60,960 bases of DNA from the NCBI GenBank assembly GCA_913056335.1, contig CAJXLX010000004.1, forward strand, positions 1 through 60,960, read 5' to 3'. The stretch is from an uncultured Rhodothermaceae bacterium. Lineage in GTDB: Bacteria > Bacteroidota > Rhodothermia > Rhodothermales > Salinibacteraceae. Shown piece after piece: positions 46,022 through 54,500 of the stretch (its first letter is position 1; every line of letters starts with the position of its first letter). Below the pieces are notes generated by a model. That model saw only the letters and a list, made by a program, of their open reading frames with translations, did no database searches and had not been told where the DNA came from. Position numbers and translations under genes: made by a program.

Positions 46022-46161
46022 CCGCATCGCATAACGTGCTATGCCTACTCTGTTGACATAGCACCGGGTGGGTTTTACGCATCGCATTGATTTGTCAGGG
46101 CATTTCCCGGAATTGTGGATGCGTGCTATGTCAAGTGTGTTGATATAATCATAGGTTATGT
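46022..46161 (+). other. attI-like site of integron relic B
   Basis: The last 46 bp (46116-46161) are identical to 8724-8769 in relic A and end GGTTATGT before the first cassette. It also shares GCATAACGTG (A: 8638-8647) and GTTGACATAG with relic A. TATAAT at 46144-46149 could be part of a cassette promoter. The intI relic lies to its left, as expected. Confidence 0.78.
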
Positions 46162-46172
46162 AGACAAAAAGA

Positions 46173-47309
46173 ATGGCAATGTCGTACCGAACTTCAATCT
46201 GGTTTTCTATCCTGGCTCTCGGCCTCGTCACTACACCGGTCTTCGGTGTGCATGCCCAGGGTGTTTCACAGACTGAGGGAGTTGAGGCGAGGATCGAGAC
46301 ACTCAGCGAGGAAGGACATTTTCCCGGGGTAGCAGTCGCCGTTATGCGTGACGACGAGCCAGTGCATGTTGGTATGTATGGCGTGGCAGACCTCGCCCAC
46401 GAGGTCCCTGTCACCGAACGGACCGTTTTCGAAATCGCATCCTTGACGAAGCAGATGACGGCACTTGCGATCATGACGTTGGTTGAGGAAGGCCGTTTAA
46501 GTCTGGGCGACCGGCTAGACAAGTGGGTCGAGGACGCCCCGTCAGCCTGGGCCGGGATCACGGTCAATCAGCTCTTGAGTCACACGGCTGGGCTTGCTCA
46601 TCACTTTGAGCAGACGGAGGATGGTGTGCATTTGCTCGAATACTCACGTGACGACATGCTTGCGTCGGCAAAGAGCACTCCGATGGTCGCGAAACCAGGC
46701 ACCGACTGGAACTACTCGGATCAGGGATATTTTCTGCTCGGTATCATTATCGAAGAGATTACCAGACAGCCGTACACGGAGTTTATGCAGTCAACCTTCT
46801 TTCGCCCCCTGGGTATGGAACAGACTCACTTGTTGAACCAGAGCCGAATTGTGCCGCACCTCGCGCAGGGTTACGCGTGGAAGGACGGCACCTTGGAGCG
46901 AAACCGACGGGTCTGGCAGTTCGCTCTGACGTCTCATTTCGGAGTGATGTCCTCACTGCATGACATGATGCTCTGGGAAGGCGAACTCTCGGATCCACAG
47001 GTCGTCAGTCGCGACGCACTCCAGGCAACATGGGAGATCCAGCGAACGTTCGATACCGGTGACTCGTGTGATACTTGGGGATATGCGCGTGGGTGGCAAG
47101 CGGTTGTCGTGAATGGGCGCCGGACACTCAGTCACGGCGGCTATTCCGGCACTGCATACATCCGAGCCGTGGATACCAATCTGTCGGTCATCGTACTGAC
47201 CAACCGTGAAGACACGCCGGAAGCGCTTGCACCCCTCGCACTTGGATGGGAAGTCGCTCACGCCGTCGATCCTGCCATCCCGGCTGATGGTTATCGATGC
47301 TGGGAATAG
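46173..47309 (+). CDS. Cassette B1: serine hydrolase of the beta-lactamase/class C esterase family
   Basis: The protein has 378 residues, 12 bp after the attI end. The signal peptide ends VHAQ near residue 29. S90-L-T-K93 (EIASLTKQMTAL) is the S-x-x-K nucleophile box, Y181-S-D-Q the second element, and LSHGGYSG replaces the KTG triad, as in class C-type esterases, EstB and D-aminopeptidases. Secreted hydrolase; beta-lactamase activity cannot be claimed. The stop is followed by a clear attC, so it was a mobile cassette. Confidence 0.87.
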   Translation: MAMSYRTSIWFSILALGLVTTPVFGVHAQGVSQTEGVEARIETLSEEGHFPGVAVAVMRDDEPVHVGMYGVADLAHEVPVTERTVFEIASLTKQMTALAIMTLVEEGRLSLGDRLDKWVEDAPSAWAGITVNQLLSHTAGLAHHFEQTEDGVHLLEYSRDDMLASAKSTPMVAKPGTDWNYSDQGYFLLGIIIEEITRQPYTEFMQSTFFRPLGMEQTHLLNQSRIVPHLAQGYAWKDGTLERNRRVWQFALTSHFGVMSSLHDMMLWEGELSDPQVVSRDALQATWEIQRTFDTGDSCDTWGYARGWQAVVVNGRRTLSHGGYSGTAYIRAVDTNLSVIVLTNREDTPEALAPLALGWEVAHAVDPAIPADGYRCWE

Positions 47310-47320
47310 GTTGCAAGGCC

Positions 47321-47433
47321 ACATAACCCGCCATTGGAACTGACGAGGGGCCACTGCCAACTTCATATATGAGCACCTCTGGCGCTGCTTTCATAAATTG
47401 GCGTTCCCCTGGCAGTTGAATTTCCCCGTTATG
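47321..47433 (+). other. attC site B1
   Basis: It starts ACATAAC and ends GTTATG. The arms AACTGACGAGGGG (47338-47350) and CCCCTGGCAGTT (47407-47418) pair with a mismatch and one extra base. Length is about 113 bp. Confidence 0.78.
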
Positions 47434-47466
47434 CCTCAAGGCGCTTCTTGCTACTAAAATCAGCTT

Positions 47467-48189
47467 ATGAACTACGAGGTCATAGCAATTGAAGTAGGAG
47501 ACACTTTGAAGTATGACACCTCAGTGAAGCAAATCAATCGGACCGGACAAGCTGTTTTTCCTTTCTCGAAGCAAGAATTTCCCAACAACCACATTTCATC
47601 GGTACGAGCAAAGCAGATATACGATTGGATCATGACGCTGGCTAAACAGCGGATTGATCCCGAGAAGCGAGAGACACTCCTTATTGACTTCTGCAAAAAG
47701 ATCGCTCCTGAGGAGTTTCAGGGTGATGTCTTCAAAATTCTGCAGGAGAACGATGCTTCACCGTCTCTACTTAACCGGGAGAATTTTGAAGTCTTCTCGG
47801 CTCGCGACTTTCACCGTGAGGTTGTACAACACTCGCGGGACCTCTTCCTGCAATCAAATTACTTCCATGCTGTATTCGAAGCAGCAAAGGCGTACAATAA
47901 GCGGGTGAGCGAAAAGGCTCACTCCGACAACGAGGGCGCCAGCCTCATGCTCCGGGTGTGGGATTGCAAAGGCACTTTGAAGGTCACTCCTTGCGAGTCA
48001 ACAACGGACCGCAATGTTCAGGATGGAATCAAGTTCTTGTCAGCTGGCCTTATGCGAGCTATCCGCAATCCCACGGCCCACGAACCAGCCATTGACTGGC
48101 CGATCTCACAGCAGGACTGCCTCGATATCCTCAGCTTTATATCCTTCTTGTTCCGACAATTGGATGAAGCCGTGTACTTTGAGGCATAA
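47467..48189 (+). CDS. Cassette B2: TIGR02391-type protein with HEPN RxxxxH motif
   Basis: The protein has 240 residues, starting 33 bp after the previous attC; its stop lies inside the R'' of the next one. The C-terminal half FHREVVQHSRDLFLQSNYFHAVFEAAKAYNKRV...GIKFLSAGLMRAIRNPTAHE matches the TIGR02391/Hypoth_Ymh family, often tied to phage defence or abortive infection. R200-N-P-T-A-H205 is the R-x4-H motif of HEPN ribonucleases. No partner antitoxin (MNT) is encoded next to it. RNase activity is a family-based inference. It is AT-richer than the chromosome. Confidence 0.8.
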   Translation: MNYEVIAIEVGDTLKYDTSVKQINRTGQAVFPFSKQEFPNNHISSVRAKQIYDWIMTLAKQRIDPEKRETLLIDFCKKIAPEEFQGDVFKILQENDASPSLLNRENFEVFSARDFHREVVQHSRDLFLQSNYFHAVFEAAKAYNKRVSEKAHSDNEGASLMLRVWDCKGTLKVTPCESTTDRNVQDGIKFLSAGLMRAIRNPTAHEPAIDWPISQQDCLDILSFISFLFRQLDEAVYFEA

Positions 48190-48297
48190 CACAACACTGC
48201 TGCCGACAAAGGGCGTTGGCCGGTTTCCGGCGGTGGCGCCTCGGCTGCTGGCTCTGTACCTTTTCATTGCTCTTCGCGGCAGAGTTCCATTGTTCTA
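48185..48297 (+). other. attC site B2 (right core altered)
   Basis: It starts CATAAC; the right core reads GTTCTA instead of GTTATG. The arms CTGCCGACAAAGGGC and GCTCTTCGCGGCAG pair as in attC A1 (9581), with which it shares most of its sequence, including TTCGCGGCAGAGTT. Confidence 0.75.
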
Positions 48298-48319
48298 CCG
48301 CTAAGTCTGCCATACTGTA

Positions 48320-48982
48320 ATGTTGATCAGCAAATCCGCCTTTCTTGCTTTTACAGAGGAACGTGACGGAGCCTACTTCTTGACCAAAACGGGAACAGAA
48401 TATCACGTCCAGCTCACCGACGGCGACGTTTGCTTTACGCCGCAGTCTACCGGAGAGGAACGCGTTCTCCCAGATCGATAAATTGAGAAAGGGATCGACC
48501 AGTTCAACAGGAGCGGCTCCTTCATGCCTAAGGACTACTGCGACTTCGGGATCAACGCTTCCTACTACCTCCCGATATTCGAGCTGGTGCGCGATGTCGG
48601 GCGGGAAACGGCGCCCCCCGAAGAAGTTGATGCCCGACGTGATGAGGCTCCAGATCGCATCGAGACGCGAACACTGCGCATCATTCGCGACACGGTATGG
48701 GCCGAACGTGTAAAGGAAGAGCACGACCACATGTGTCAGATCTGCAAGACCAGAATCGAGTTGAATGGTGGCGAGGCATACGCAGAAGCACACCACGTCG
48801 TCCCGCTTAAAGAGGGCGGGCCAGATGTGAAGGAAAACATCATGTGCGTATGCCCGAACCACCACGCGATGCTTGATGACAAGATACGTCGCCTCACCCC
48901 GGAGAAGACCGTGGGAGTGGCCAAGGCGTATGTTCGGTGGCACAACCGAAAGGTCGCGATCACCAAGCAGACAGCGGTATAA
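48320..48982 (+). pseudogene. Cassette B3: HNH endonuclease with an in-frame stop
   Basis: A single frame runs from ATG 48320 (MLISKSAFLAFTEERDGAYF) to the stop at 48982, interrupted by TAA at 48479-48481 after 53 codons. The reading continues in the same frame (IEKGIDQFNRSGSFMPKDYC), so this is one gene with a nonsense codon, not two. The downstream part has the HNH module: CQICKTRIEL, EAHHVVPLKEGGPD and VCPNHHAMLD, the zinc Cys pairs and catalytic His. An ATG at 48524 could still give a 152-residue protein with the whole HNH domain. Confidence 0.8.
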
Positions 48983-49087
48983 TCCTACGCTGCTGCAGGC
49001 GAAGGGCGCGAGGGTTCTCGGCGGGCGCGCCGCTTTCGCCTCGTTCATACGTTTTGTTGCCCGTCGCGGCTGAATTTCGCCGTCATG
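48976..49087 (+). other. attC site B3 (degenerate)
   Basis: It starts GTATAATC and ends GTCATGAC. The layout and inner words (GCTGCTGCAGGCGAAGGGC and GCCCGTCGCGGCTGAATTTC) parallel attC A1 and B2 but with more mismatches. Confidence 0.6.
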
Positions 49088-49107
49088 ACACTCACTCAAA
49101 GGAGTCT

Positions 49108-49521
49108 ATGAAACACACTTCTAAACTTCTCACATTTTATGCTGTGATCCTCGTACTCATTGGCATCGCCTTGCTCTTCGTACCAGACGAGGTCAGCGCA
49201 GCCATGAGTCAAGCAGAGGATCCTGTACACGCTCTTTCTGTGCAGCTTTTAGGATCGGCCTTCATCGGCTTCGCCTTCTCAAACTGGATCGTACGGCACG
49301 CCCCCGTTGGCGGCGTCTACGGTCGAGCCGTTGTCCTTGGCAATCAAGCATTTTCTCTTGTTGGAGCACTTGCATTAGTTGGTAGCTTTCCGGAAAAGCC
49401 GGGGCCTGCAGTTTGGATTCTCCTTTTTGTTTTTGCTGGTGGGGCCGTCCTTCATGGCATGCTACTTTTACGCGGTCCGCGGCTCAGCGGATCACGAGAG
49501 GCATCGCCCGAGACGTCATAA
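49108..49521 (+). CDS. Cassette B4: small membrane protein
   Basis: The protein has 137 residues from ATG 49108, preceded by AAAGGAG, a strong Shine-Dalgarno that is rare in this window and hints at a foreign source. Four hydrophobic helices (FYAVILVLIGIALLFVP, LLGSAFIGFAFSNWIV, VLGNQAFSLVGALALVG, WILLFVFAGGAVLHGMLLL) suggest a polytopic inner-membrane protein; no family is certain. The stop overlaps the R'' of an attC. The longer frame beginning at 48937 runs through the preceding attC and is rejected. Confidence 0.75.
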   Translation: MKHTSKLLTFYAVILVLIGIALLFVPDEVSAAMSQAEDPVHALSVQLLGSAFIGFAFSNWIVRHAPVGGVYGRAVVLGNQAFSLVGALALVGSFPEKPGPAVWILLFVFAGGAVLHGMLLLRGPRLSGSREASPETS

Positions 49522-49645
49522 CCCACTGCTGCCCCTGACGGGGGGCGGAACGGCGTCGATTGCTGCAGTGCGTTTGACGGGATCGTTTGCTACATTTTGG
49601 AAGTGGTGCCGACCGATCCCCCCGCTGTAATACTGCGCGGTTAAC
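49516..49645 (+). other. attC site B4 (last of the array)
   Basis: It starts TCATAAC and ends near GGTTAACC; inner arms TGACGGGGGGCGG and CCGATCCCCCCGCTG pair. The right core is imperfect. The array ends here and a mobile-element fragment follows. Confidence 0.55.
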
Positions 49646-49670
49646 CATAGGACCTGACACCAACGGTACC

Positions 49671-49796
49671 GATAGCATTCGGCACAAATTATCCCGTTCG
49701 CTCCCGTCAGCCCCGCCGGAGACATCTGCGCCGGGGGCGCTCCCCGTCTCCAGCTACTGGCATATGTCCTCCATTATTTAGCGTTAAACCGCTACC
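49671..49796 (+). mobile_element. MITE-like fragment at the end of integron relic B
   Basis: From CCCGTTCGCTCCCGTCAGCC onward it matches the 60845 copy, and then copy 1 through GCCGGAGACATCTGCGCCGG. It ends in TATTTAGCGTTAAACCGCTACC, a good right terminal repeat. The left terminal repeat is missing or rearranged (CCGATAGCATTCGG, as inside copy 3). No target duplication found. Confidence 0.7.
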
Positions 49797-50027
49797 AAAT
49801 GCAGTATGAGACGTTGATATCATACAACGGAATTAATCCCAAGGGGCGTGAGGAGCTTTGGTGCGATAGAATCGAATAACGCCATACCACACAGCTCTTA
49901 TAAAGATCGTTACTTGATGTTGAATGGCTCTTCTTTTTATACTCACTTGAAATGAAAAACACGTTATGCCAAATTGTATTGCTGCGCAGCTTACGTCTAT
50001 TTGCTAAAAAAAACAAAGGGGCTAATC

Positions 50028-50432
50028 ATGAGCTTATATACTTATCTCGCTCGCTGGTGCAGCGTCGTGTTATTCCTTGCGATACTTCTTGGTGGATGCA
50101 ACCTCGTTGGCGCCTCGGAAGACGGAGCCGTTACCTTCACCGCAGATCAGCCGTCGTATACAGCGGGAAGCACAGCACAGCTGCATCTCCACAACAGCTC
50201 CGATGATACGTTTCGGGTAGGCAGCCTCTGTGCATTGCAACTGCATCGCAAGGTATTGGGCAGCTGGCGCGTGGTCTGGCAACAGCACGGCTGCCTAACT
50301 GAGGTTATTGAGGTGGAGCCAGGGGCCCGCCAATCATTCCAGCCGGTTGTCCCCGAAGACGCTGTGCCGGGCACCTATCGCTATGAACTTGGCGCTGCGG
50401 TTAGCAATACGTTCACCATAGGCGCTCCGTAA
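50028..50432 (+). CDS. Small lipoprotein with Ig-like fold
   Basis: The protein has 134 residues from ATG 50028 (MSLYTYLARWCSVVLFLAIL), chosen because the signal peptide and lipobox LLGGC follow directly; AAAGGGG lies upstream. The mature part is a single beta domain (VTFTADQPSYTAGSTAQLHLHNSSDDTF...GTYRYELGAAVSNTFTIG) resembling the intracellular proteinase inhibitor (BsuPI)/Ig-like domains of Bacteroidota lipoproteins. Two internal Cys may form a disulfide. Function unknown. Confidence 0.78.
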   Translation: MSLYTYLARWCSVVLFLAILLGGCNLVGASEDGAVTFTADQPSYTAGSTAQLHLHNSSDDTFRVGSLCALQLHRKVLGSWRVVWQQHGCLTEVIEVEPGARQSFQPVVPEDAVPGTYRYELGAAVSNTFTIGAP

Positions 50433-50489
50433 TACGGCTTCTGTCACCGATTCATCGACCCGTACTCGTGCAATCAGAGTCCAAGGACC

Positions 50490-50879
50490 ATGACCCGTGA
50501 TCTATCTATCAGCCAAACAACGGTCGTTGCTACCTACTCAAACCGTCAGGATGCGGAAATCGCCAAGGGGCAGTTGGCAGATCACGACATCAACGCCCTC
50601 ATAACTGCCGACGACGTGCATCCGCCGCTCCAGATGACCGAAGGGGTGAGGCTTCGCGTCCTGGACCACAAAATCGAGCAGGCGCTTGACATTGTGGACG
50701 TTAGCGCGGCTTCCGTTCCAGCAGGCCTGCGTGCAGAGATGCATGCTAATGACGAGGAGGCCAATCTTACGTTTTCGCGCAATGGATTCGTGCAGGCCAC
50801 AGCCTGGACGTACGTCGCGGCGTTCCTGCTTATGGTTGCTGTTATCGTTGCGGGGCTCTGGATCAGTTCGTTCGCATAG
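50490..50879 (+). CDS. DUF2007-type putative signal-transducing protein
   Basis: The protein has 129 residues. The N-terminal VVATYSNRQDAEIAKGQLADHDINALITADDVHP...GVRLRVLDHKIEQALDIVD is the DUF2007 (putative signal-transducing) domain. A C-terminal transmembrane helix (YVAAFLLMVAVIVAGLWIS) anchors it. It lies between two small exported proteins on the same strand, with gaps of 57 and 37 bp, so an operon is possible. Its ligand is unknown. Confidence 0.83.
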   Translation: MTRDLSISQTTVVATYSNRQDAEIAKGQLADHDINALITADDVHPPLQMTEGVRLRVLDHKIEQALDIVDVSAASVPAGLRAEMHANDEEANLTFSRNGFVQATAWTYVAAFLLMVAVIVAGLWISSFA

Positions 50880-50916
50880 CTTGCTCGCGCTCCCTTTTCT
50901 TGCACTACGGCCTCTC

Positions 50917-51555
50917 ATGCTTCGTCTGCTGCTTATCGCATCCGGTCTTTTTGCGCTCGCGATGCCTACCCATGCGCAGCCGACGGGGGCGGAAGACTCG
51001 GTGCAAACAGACCGTACGCCGGGTGCGCTGGAGGTGTCGGTGGAGCGAAGCTTCATACGAATGTCGACGGGCACGGCTACGGTAGCGCCTATTACGGGAT
51101 ATGGCGTGGCCACACGCATCGGGTATCGGCCCGCGGCACTGTCGCGCCGGGCGCTGTTTGAGATCTACGGACTGCATGCGCCCAGCGATGCAAGTTCGTT
51201 CAGCAGGGCTCCGCAGGTCAGTACCATGGGGCTTGCTGGAAGCGTTCTGCTCCGCAAGCCCGACCGAAGCATCAACCCGTACCTGACGGTGGGCGCCGGC
51301 GTGTACCATGTGGATGCGCAGGAGGGACAGCCTTGCCGCCCTGAGGATGGCTGCTTAGACGAGAGCGGGGTGTCGTTTCGAGATGCCACGCTTGCCTCCG
51401 CACTGATGGATGCCGGGCTGTACGTAAGCCTCCTGCGTCAGCTTGCCGTGCGGGCCGGAGCGCAGCTCTATATCCCCGTTCGCGCTCCTAACCGTGTGCG
51501 CGACAGCGGAAATACGCGTCCGGCGGTGAGTCTTGGCGTCACCATCCGTCCCTGA
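50917..51555 (+). CDS. Small outer-membrane beta-barrel-like protein
   Basis: The protein has 212 residues from ATG 50917 (MLRLLLIASGLFALAMPTHA). The signal peptide ends THAQ. The mature sequence alternates like a transmembrane barrel (GYGVATRIGYRPAALSRRALFEIYGL; PYLTVGAGVYHVDA; LAVRAGAQLYIPVRAP; AVSLGVTIRP). Two Cys (CRPEDGC) sit in a probable loop. Resembles OmpW/OprF-like small barrels in outline only. It is convergent with the giant hybrid regulator, with 18 bp between stops. Confidence 0.72.
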   Translation: MLRLLLIASGLFALAMPTHAQPTGAEDSVQTDRTPGALEVSVERSFIRMSTGTATVAPITGYGVATRIGYRPAALSRRALFEIYGLHAPSDASSFSRAPQVSTMGLAGSVLLRKPDRSINPYLTVGAGVYHVDAQEGQPCRPEDGCLDESGVSFRDATLASALMDAGLYVSLLRQLAVRAGAQLYIPVRAPNRVRDSGNTRPAVSLGVTIRP

Positions 51556-51573
51556 TGGCTTCCGTTCTGGATG

Positions 51574-54500
51574 TTAGTTCGATGCCTGTGTAATCACCTC
51601 AGAAGGCGGTGCGTCGTAGTATTCGCGGAACGAGGTGGAAAAGTGAGAGAGGCTGTTGAATCCAACTGCATAGGCGACTTCCGAGACGTTTCCCTGCTGC
51701 GCACGCAACAGCGCACGGGCCTGCTTCAGACGCTCGTTTCGGATCAGCGCGCTTGGCGTCTCGTCGGCTGCTTCACGCAAGCGCCGGTATAGATGCGACC
51801 GGCTGATGGACAGTGCATCTGCCAGTTCCGCCACCCCAAAATCAGGATCATTCAGGTTGGCCCGAACCACCTGAATGACGTCAGCAGCAAACGCGCTCTC
51901 TTCAGTTCCATTGTTTGACGACATAGGCTCGGTTTCTTCTTCGTACAGCGCGCGCAGACGCATCCGCTTCTGAATGAGGCTCTGCACCCGTGCGCGCAGC
52001 ACACGCTGCTCAAACGGCTTGGCCAGATAGGCATCGGCCCCTACATCCAACCCCTCGATTTCGTCTTGAGGGCGAGCGCGGGCCGTTAGATACAGCAGGG
52101 GAATGCCTGCTGTCATCGGGTCATGCATCAGGTTCTCTCCCATCTCGAAGCCATCCATCTCGGGCATCATCACATCAGCCACGATGCAGTCGGGCAGATG
52201 CGTACGCGCTGTGTCGCATCCGTGGGCTCCGTTCTCGGCCTCGATGACGGCAAAGCGTCCGGCGCCTTCGGCGTCTCCAGGCGCGGGCGTCTCCAGCACC
52301 GAGCGCACATAGCGACGTACATCCGGGTTGTCGTCGACCACCAACACCACGGGGTGGTCTTCGTTATTAGGCAGCGCCGTCTGTGTCGGCGATTCTTCCT
52401 TGGCGCGTGCCATCTTCTCGGTAAGGTCGGCGCTGGAGGGCGTTGGCACAGGCGCCACCAATGCGCCGTTGGGAAGCGCCTGTTGTGCCGGAAGCGTAAT
52501 GGTAAATGCAGCTCCCGCATCGGGCGCGCTGTCCACACGAATCTGTCCGCTATTGGCGTGCACCAGTTCCTGCGCCAGACTCAGTCCAATGCCCGAGCCC
52601 TCCTGGGTGCGTGCGGCGGCGCGGCCTCCACGCTGAAACCGGTCGAACAGGCGCGCCTGCTCGTCTTTGGGGATGCCTGGCCCGGTATCGCGCACCACAA
52701 TCTGCGCAGTGAGCAACGCGGCGGCCTCGCTCGCTTCATCGCAATCCTGCCGATCGTTGTCATACGACAGCGTCACAGCCACGCGTCCCCCCGTGGGCGT
52801 GTACTTGACCGCGTTGGACACCAGGTTCTGGATCGCCGTCTGCAGATGGGCCGCGTCGATGTGGGCATACAGCGAGGTGGTTGGCGTGTCTATCTCAAAC
52901 GTAAGCTGTTTGCGCTTGGCCAGCGGTGTAAAGACAACTGCTGCAGCATGCACCACGGCATCCAGGCGGTGCCACTTCGGATCAGCGGCCAGGCGTCCGT
53001 CGTCCAGTGCGCTCAGGTCGAGCAGCTGATTGATGAGCGTCTGCAGCCGCTTGCCGTTCCGGTACACCATTTCCACACGCTCGGGGGGCAGCGGCACCTG
53101 TTGCTGGAGTGCATCGCGCGTGGGCCCGAGCAGCAGGGTCAGCGGTGTGCGAAACTCGTGACTCACGTTCGCAAAGAAGCGGCGCTTGGCTTCGTTGAGT
53201 TCCTTTAGGCGATCGGCCTGTTCGGCCAGCGTCTCGTTCTGGGCTCGCACCTGCTGGGTGCGGTCGTGAACGGCGGCCTCCAGTCGGCGTGCGCGGCGAC
53301 GCTGCATGTAAAACACGCCCCCAACGCCTCCTCCAATGAGCATCACGTAGAACGCGTAAGCCACCCATGTGCGCCACCACGGCGGGGCAATATGCATCTG
53401 CAACGCTCCGGTCTGCTCGCTCCACACGCCGTCGGCGTTGGCGGCGCGGACGCGAAAGGTGTACGTGCCGGCTGGAAGGTTCGTGTAGGTCGCCTCGCGC
53501 CGCGTGTCGGCATCCACCCAGTTGGGATCGTACCCTTCCAGTTGATACTGGTAACGGTTGCGCTGTGGATTCTTGAAATGCAGCGCTAAAAACGCAATCG
53601 TGACCTGATTCTGGTTGTAGGCCAGATCGATCTGCTCGGTCTGCGCAAGCGGACGCTGCAGCGGCGAGTCGGCGCCCACTTCCACGCGTTCGTTGGATAC
53701 GTACAGGTCGGTAAGCACAACGCGTGGGGGAATGCCATTGCCTTCGAGAGCACGCGGGCGAAACGCGTTCAGCCCGTTCACCCCGCCCAGGTAGAGCGTC
53801 CCGTTATGGTGCACTGCCGCATGCTGATTGAACTCCAGGCTCTGCAGTCCGCTCTCCAGCCCAAACCGCTGCACCGGACGATACGGGGGGGTGGCATCGG
53901 GGTCGAAGCGGGCCAGTCCGTGGTTTGTGCTTAGCCATAGCTCCCCATTCGAGCCCGGCAAGATAGCATAGATGGTGTTATCAGGCAGATTCACCGTTTC
54001 GGTGGTGTAATGCGTCACGGTTCCGCTTGCTGTGTCTAAGCGGTCGAGTCCGCCGCCGTCCAGGCTCGACACCCACAGCACCCCCGGCTCGCTTGGGCGT
54101 TCGTGAATCCACCCAAAGCGCCCTTTTGTGAGCGTTGATGGGTCGCTCGGATCGTGATGATAGTGGGTTGTGAAGGTGCCGGTCGTGCGGTCGAGTTGGC
54201 ACACGCCCTGCCGGGTCGCCACCCAGAGCCGCCCCTGCTGATCTTCCAGCACGTCGCCAATCCAGTCGGTATCATCGGCGTCGGGCGGAGTGTGCGTATA
54301 TCGCTGGAAGCTATCGGTATCTTCTTCATAGCGGTTGAGTCCATCGACGGTGCCCACCCACAGCGTGCCGGACCGGTCGTACCGCAGCACGTTGATGTTA
54401 TGGCTGCTCAGGCTGGTGGAGTCGGCGGGGTCGTGCTGGTAATGGCGAAAGCGGTCGGTACTGGGGTCGTAGCGATCCAGGCTGCGCCCGGTGCCGATCC

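Noticed and set aside
46173-47309. Antibiotic-resistance beta-lactamase cassette
   Set aside because: The SxxK and YSD boxes are present but the KTG triad is HGG, as in esterases and peptidases; no resistance claim is justified.
48937-49521. Longer start for the membrane cassette gene
   Set aside because: The extension would translate the preceding attC; the ATG at 49108 has a strong ribosome-binding site.
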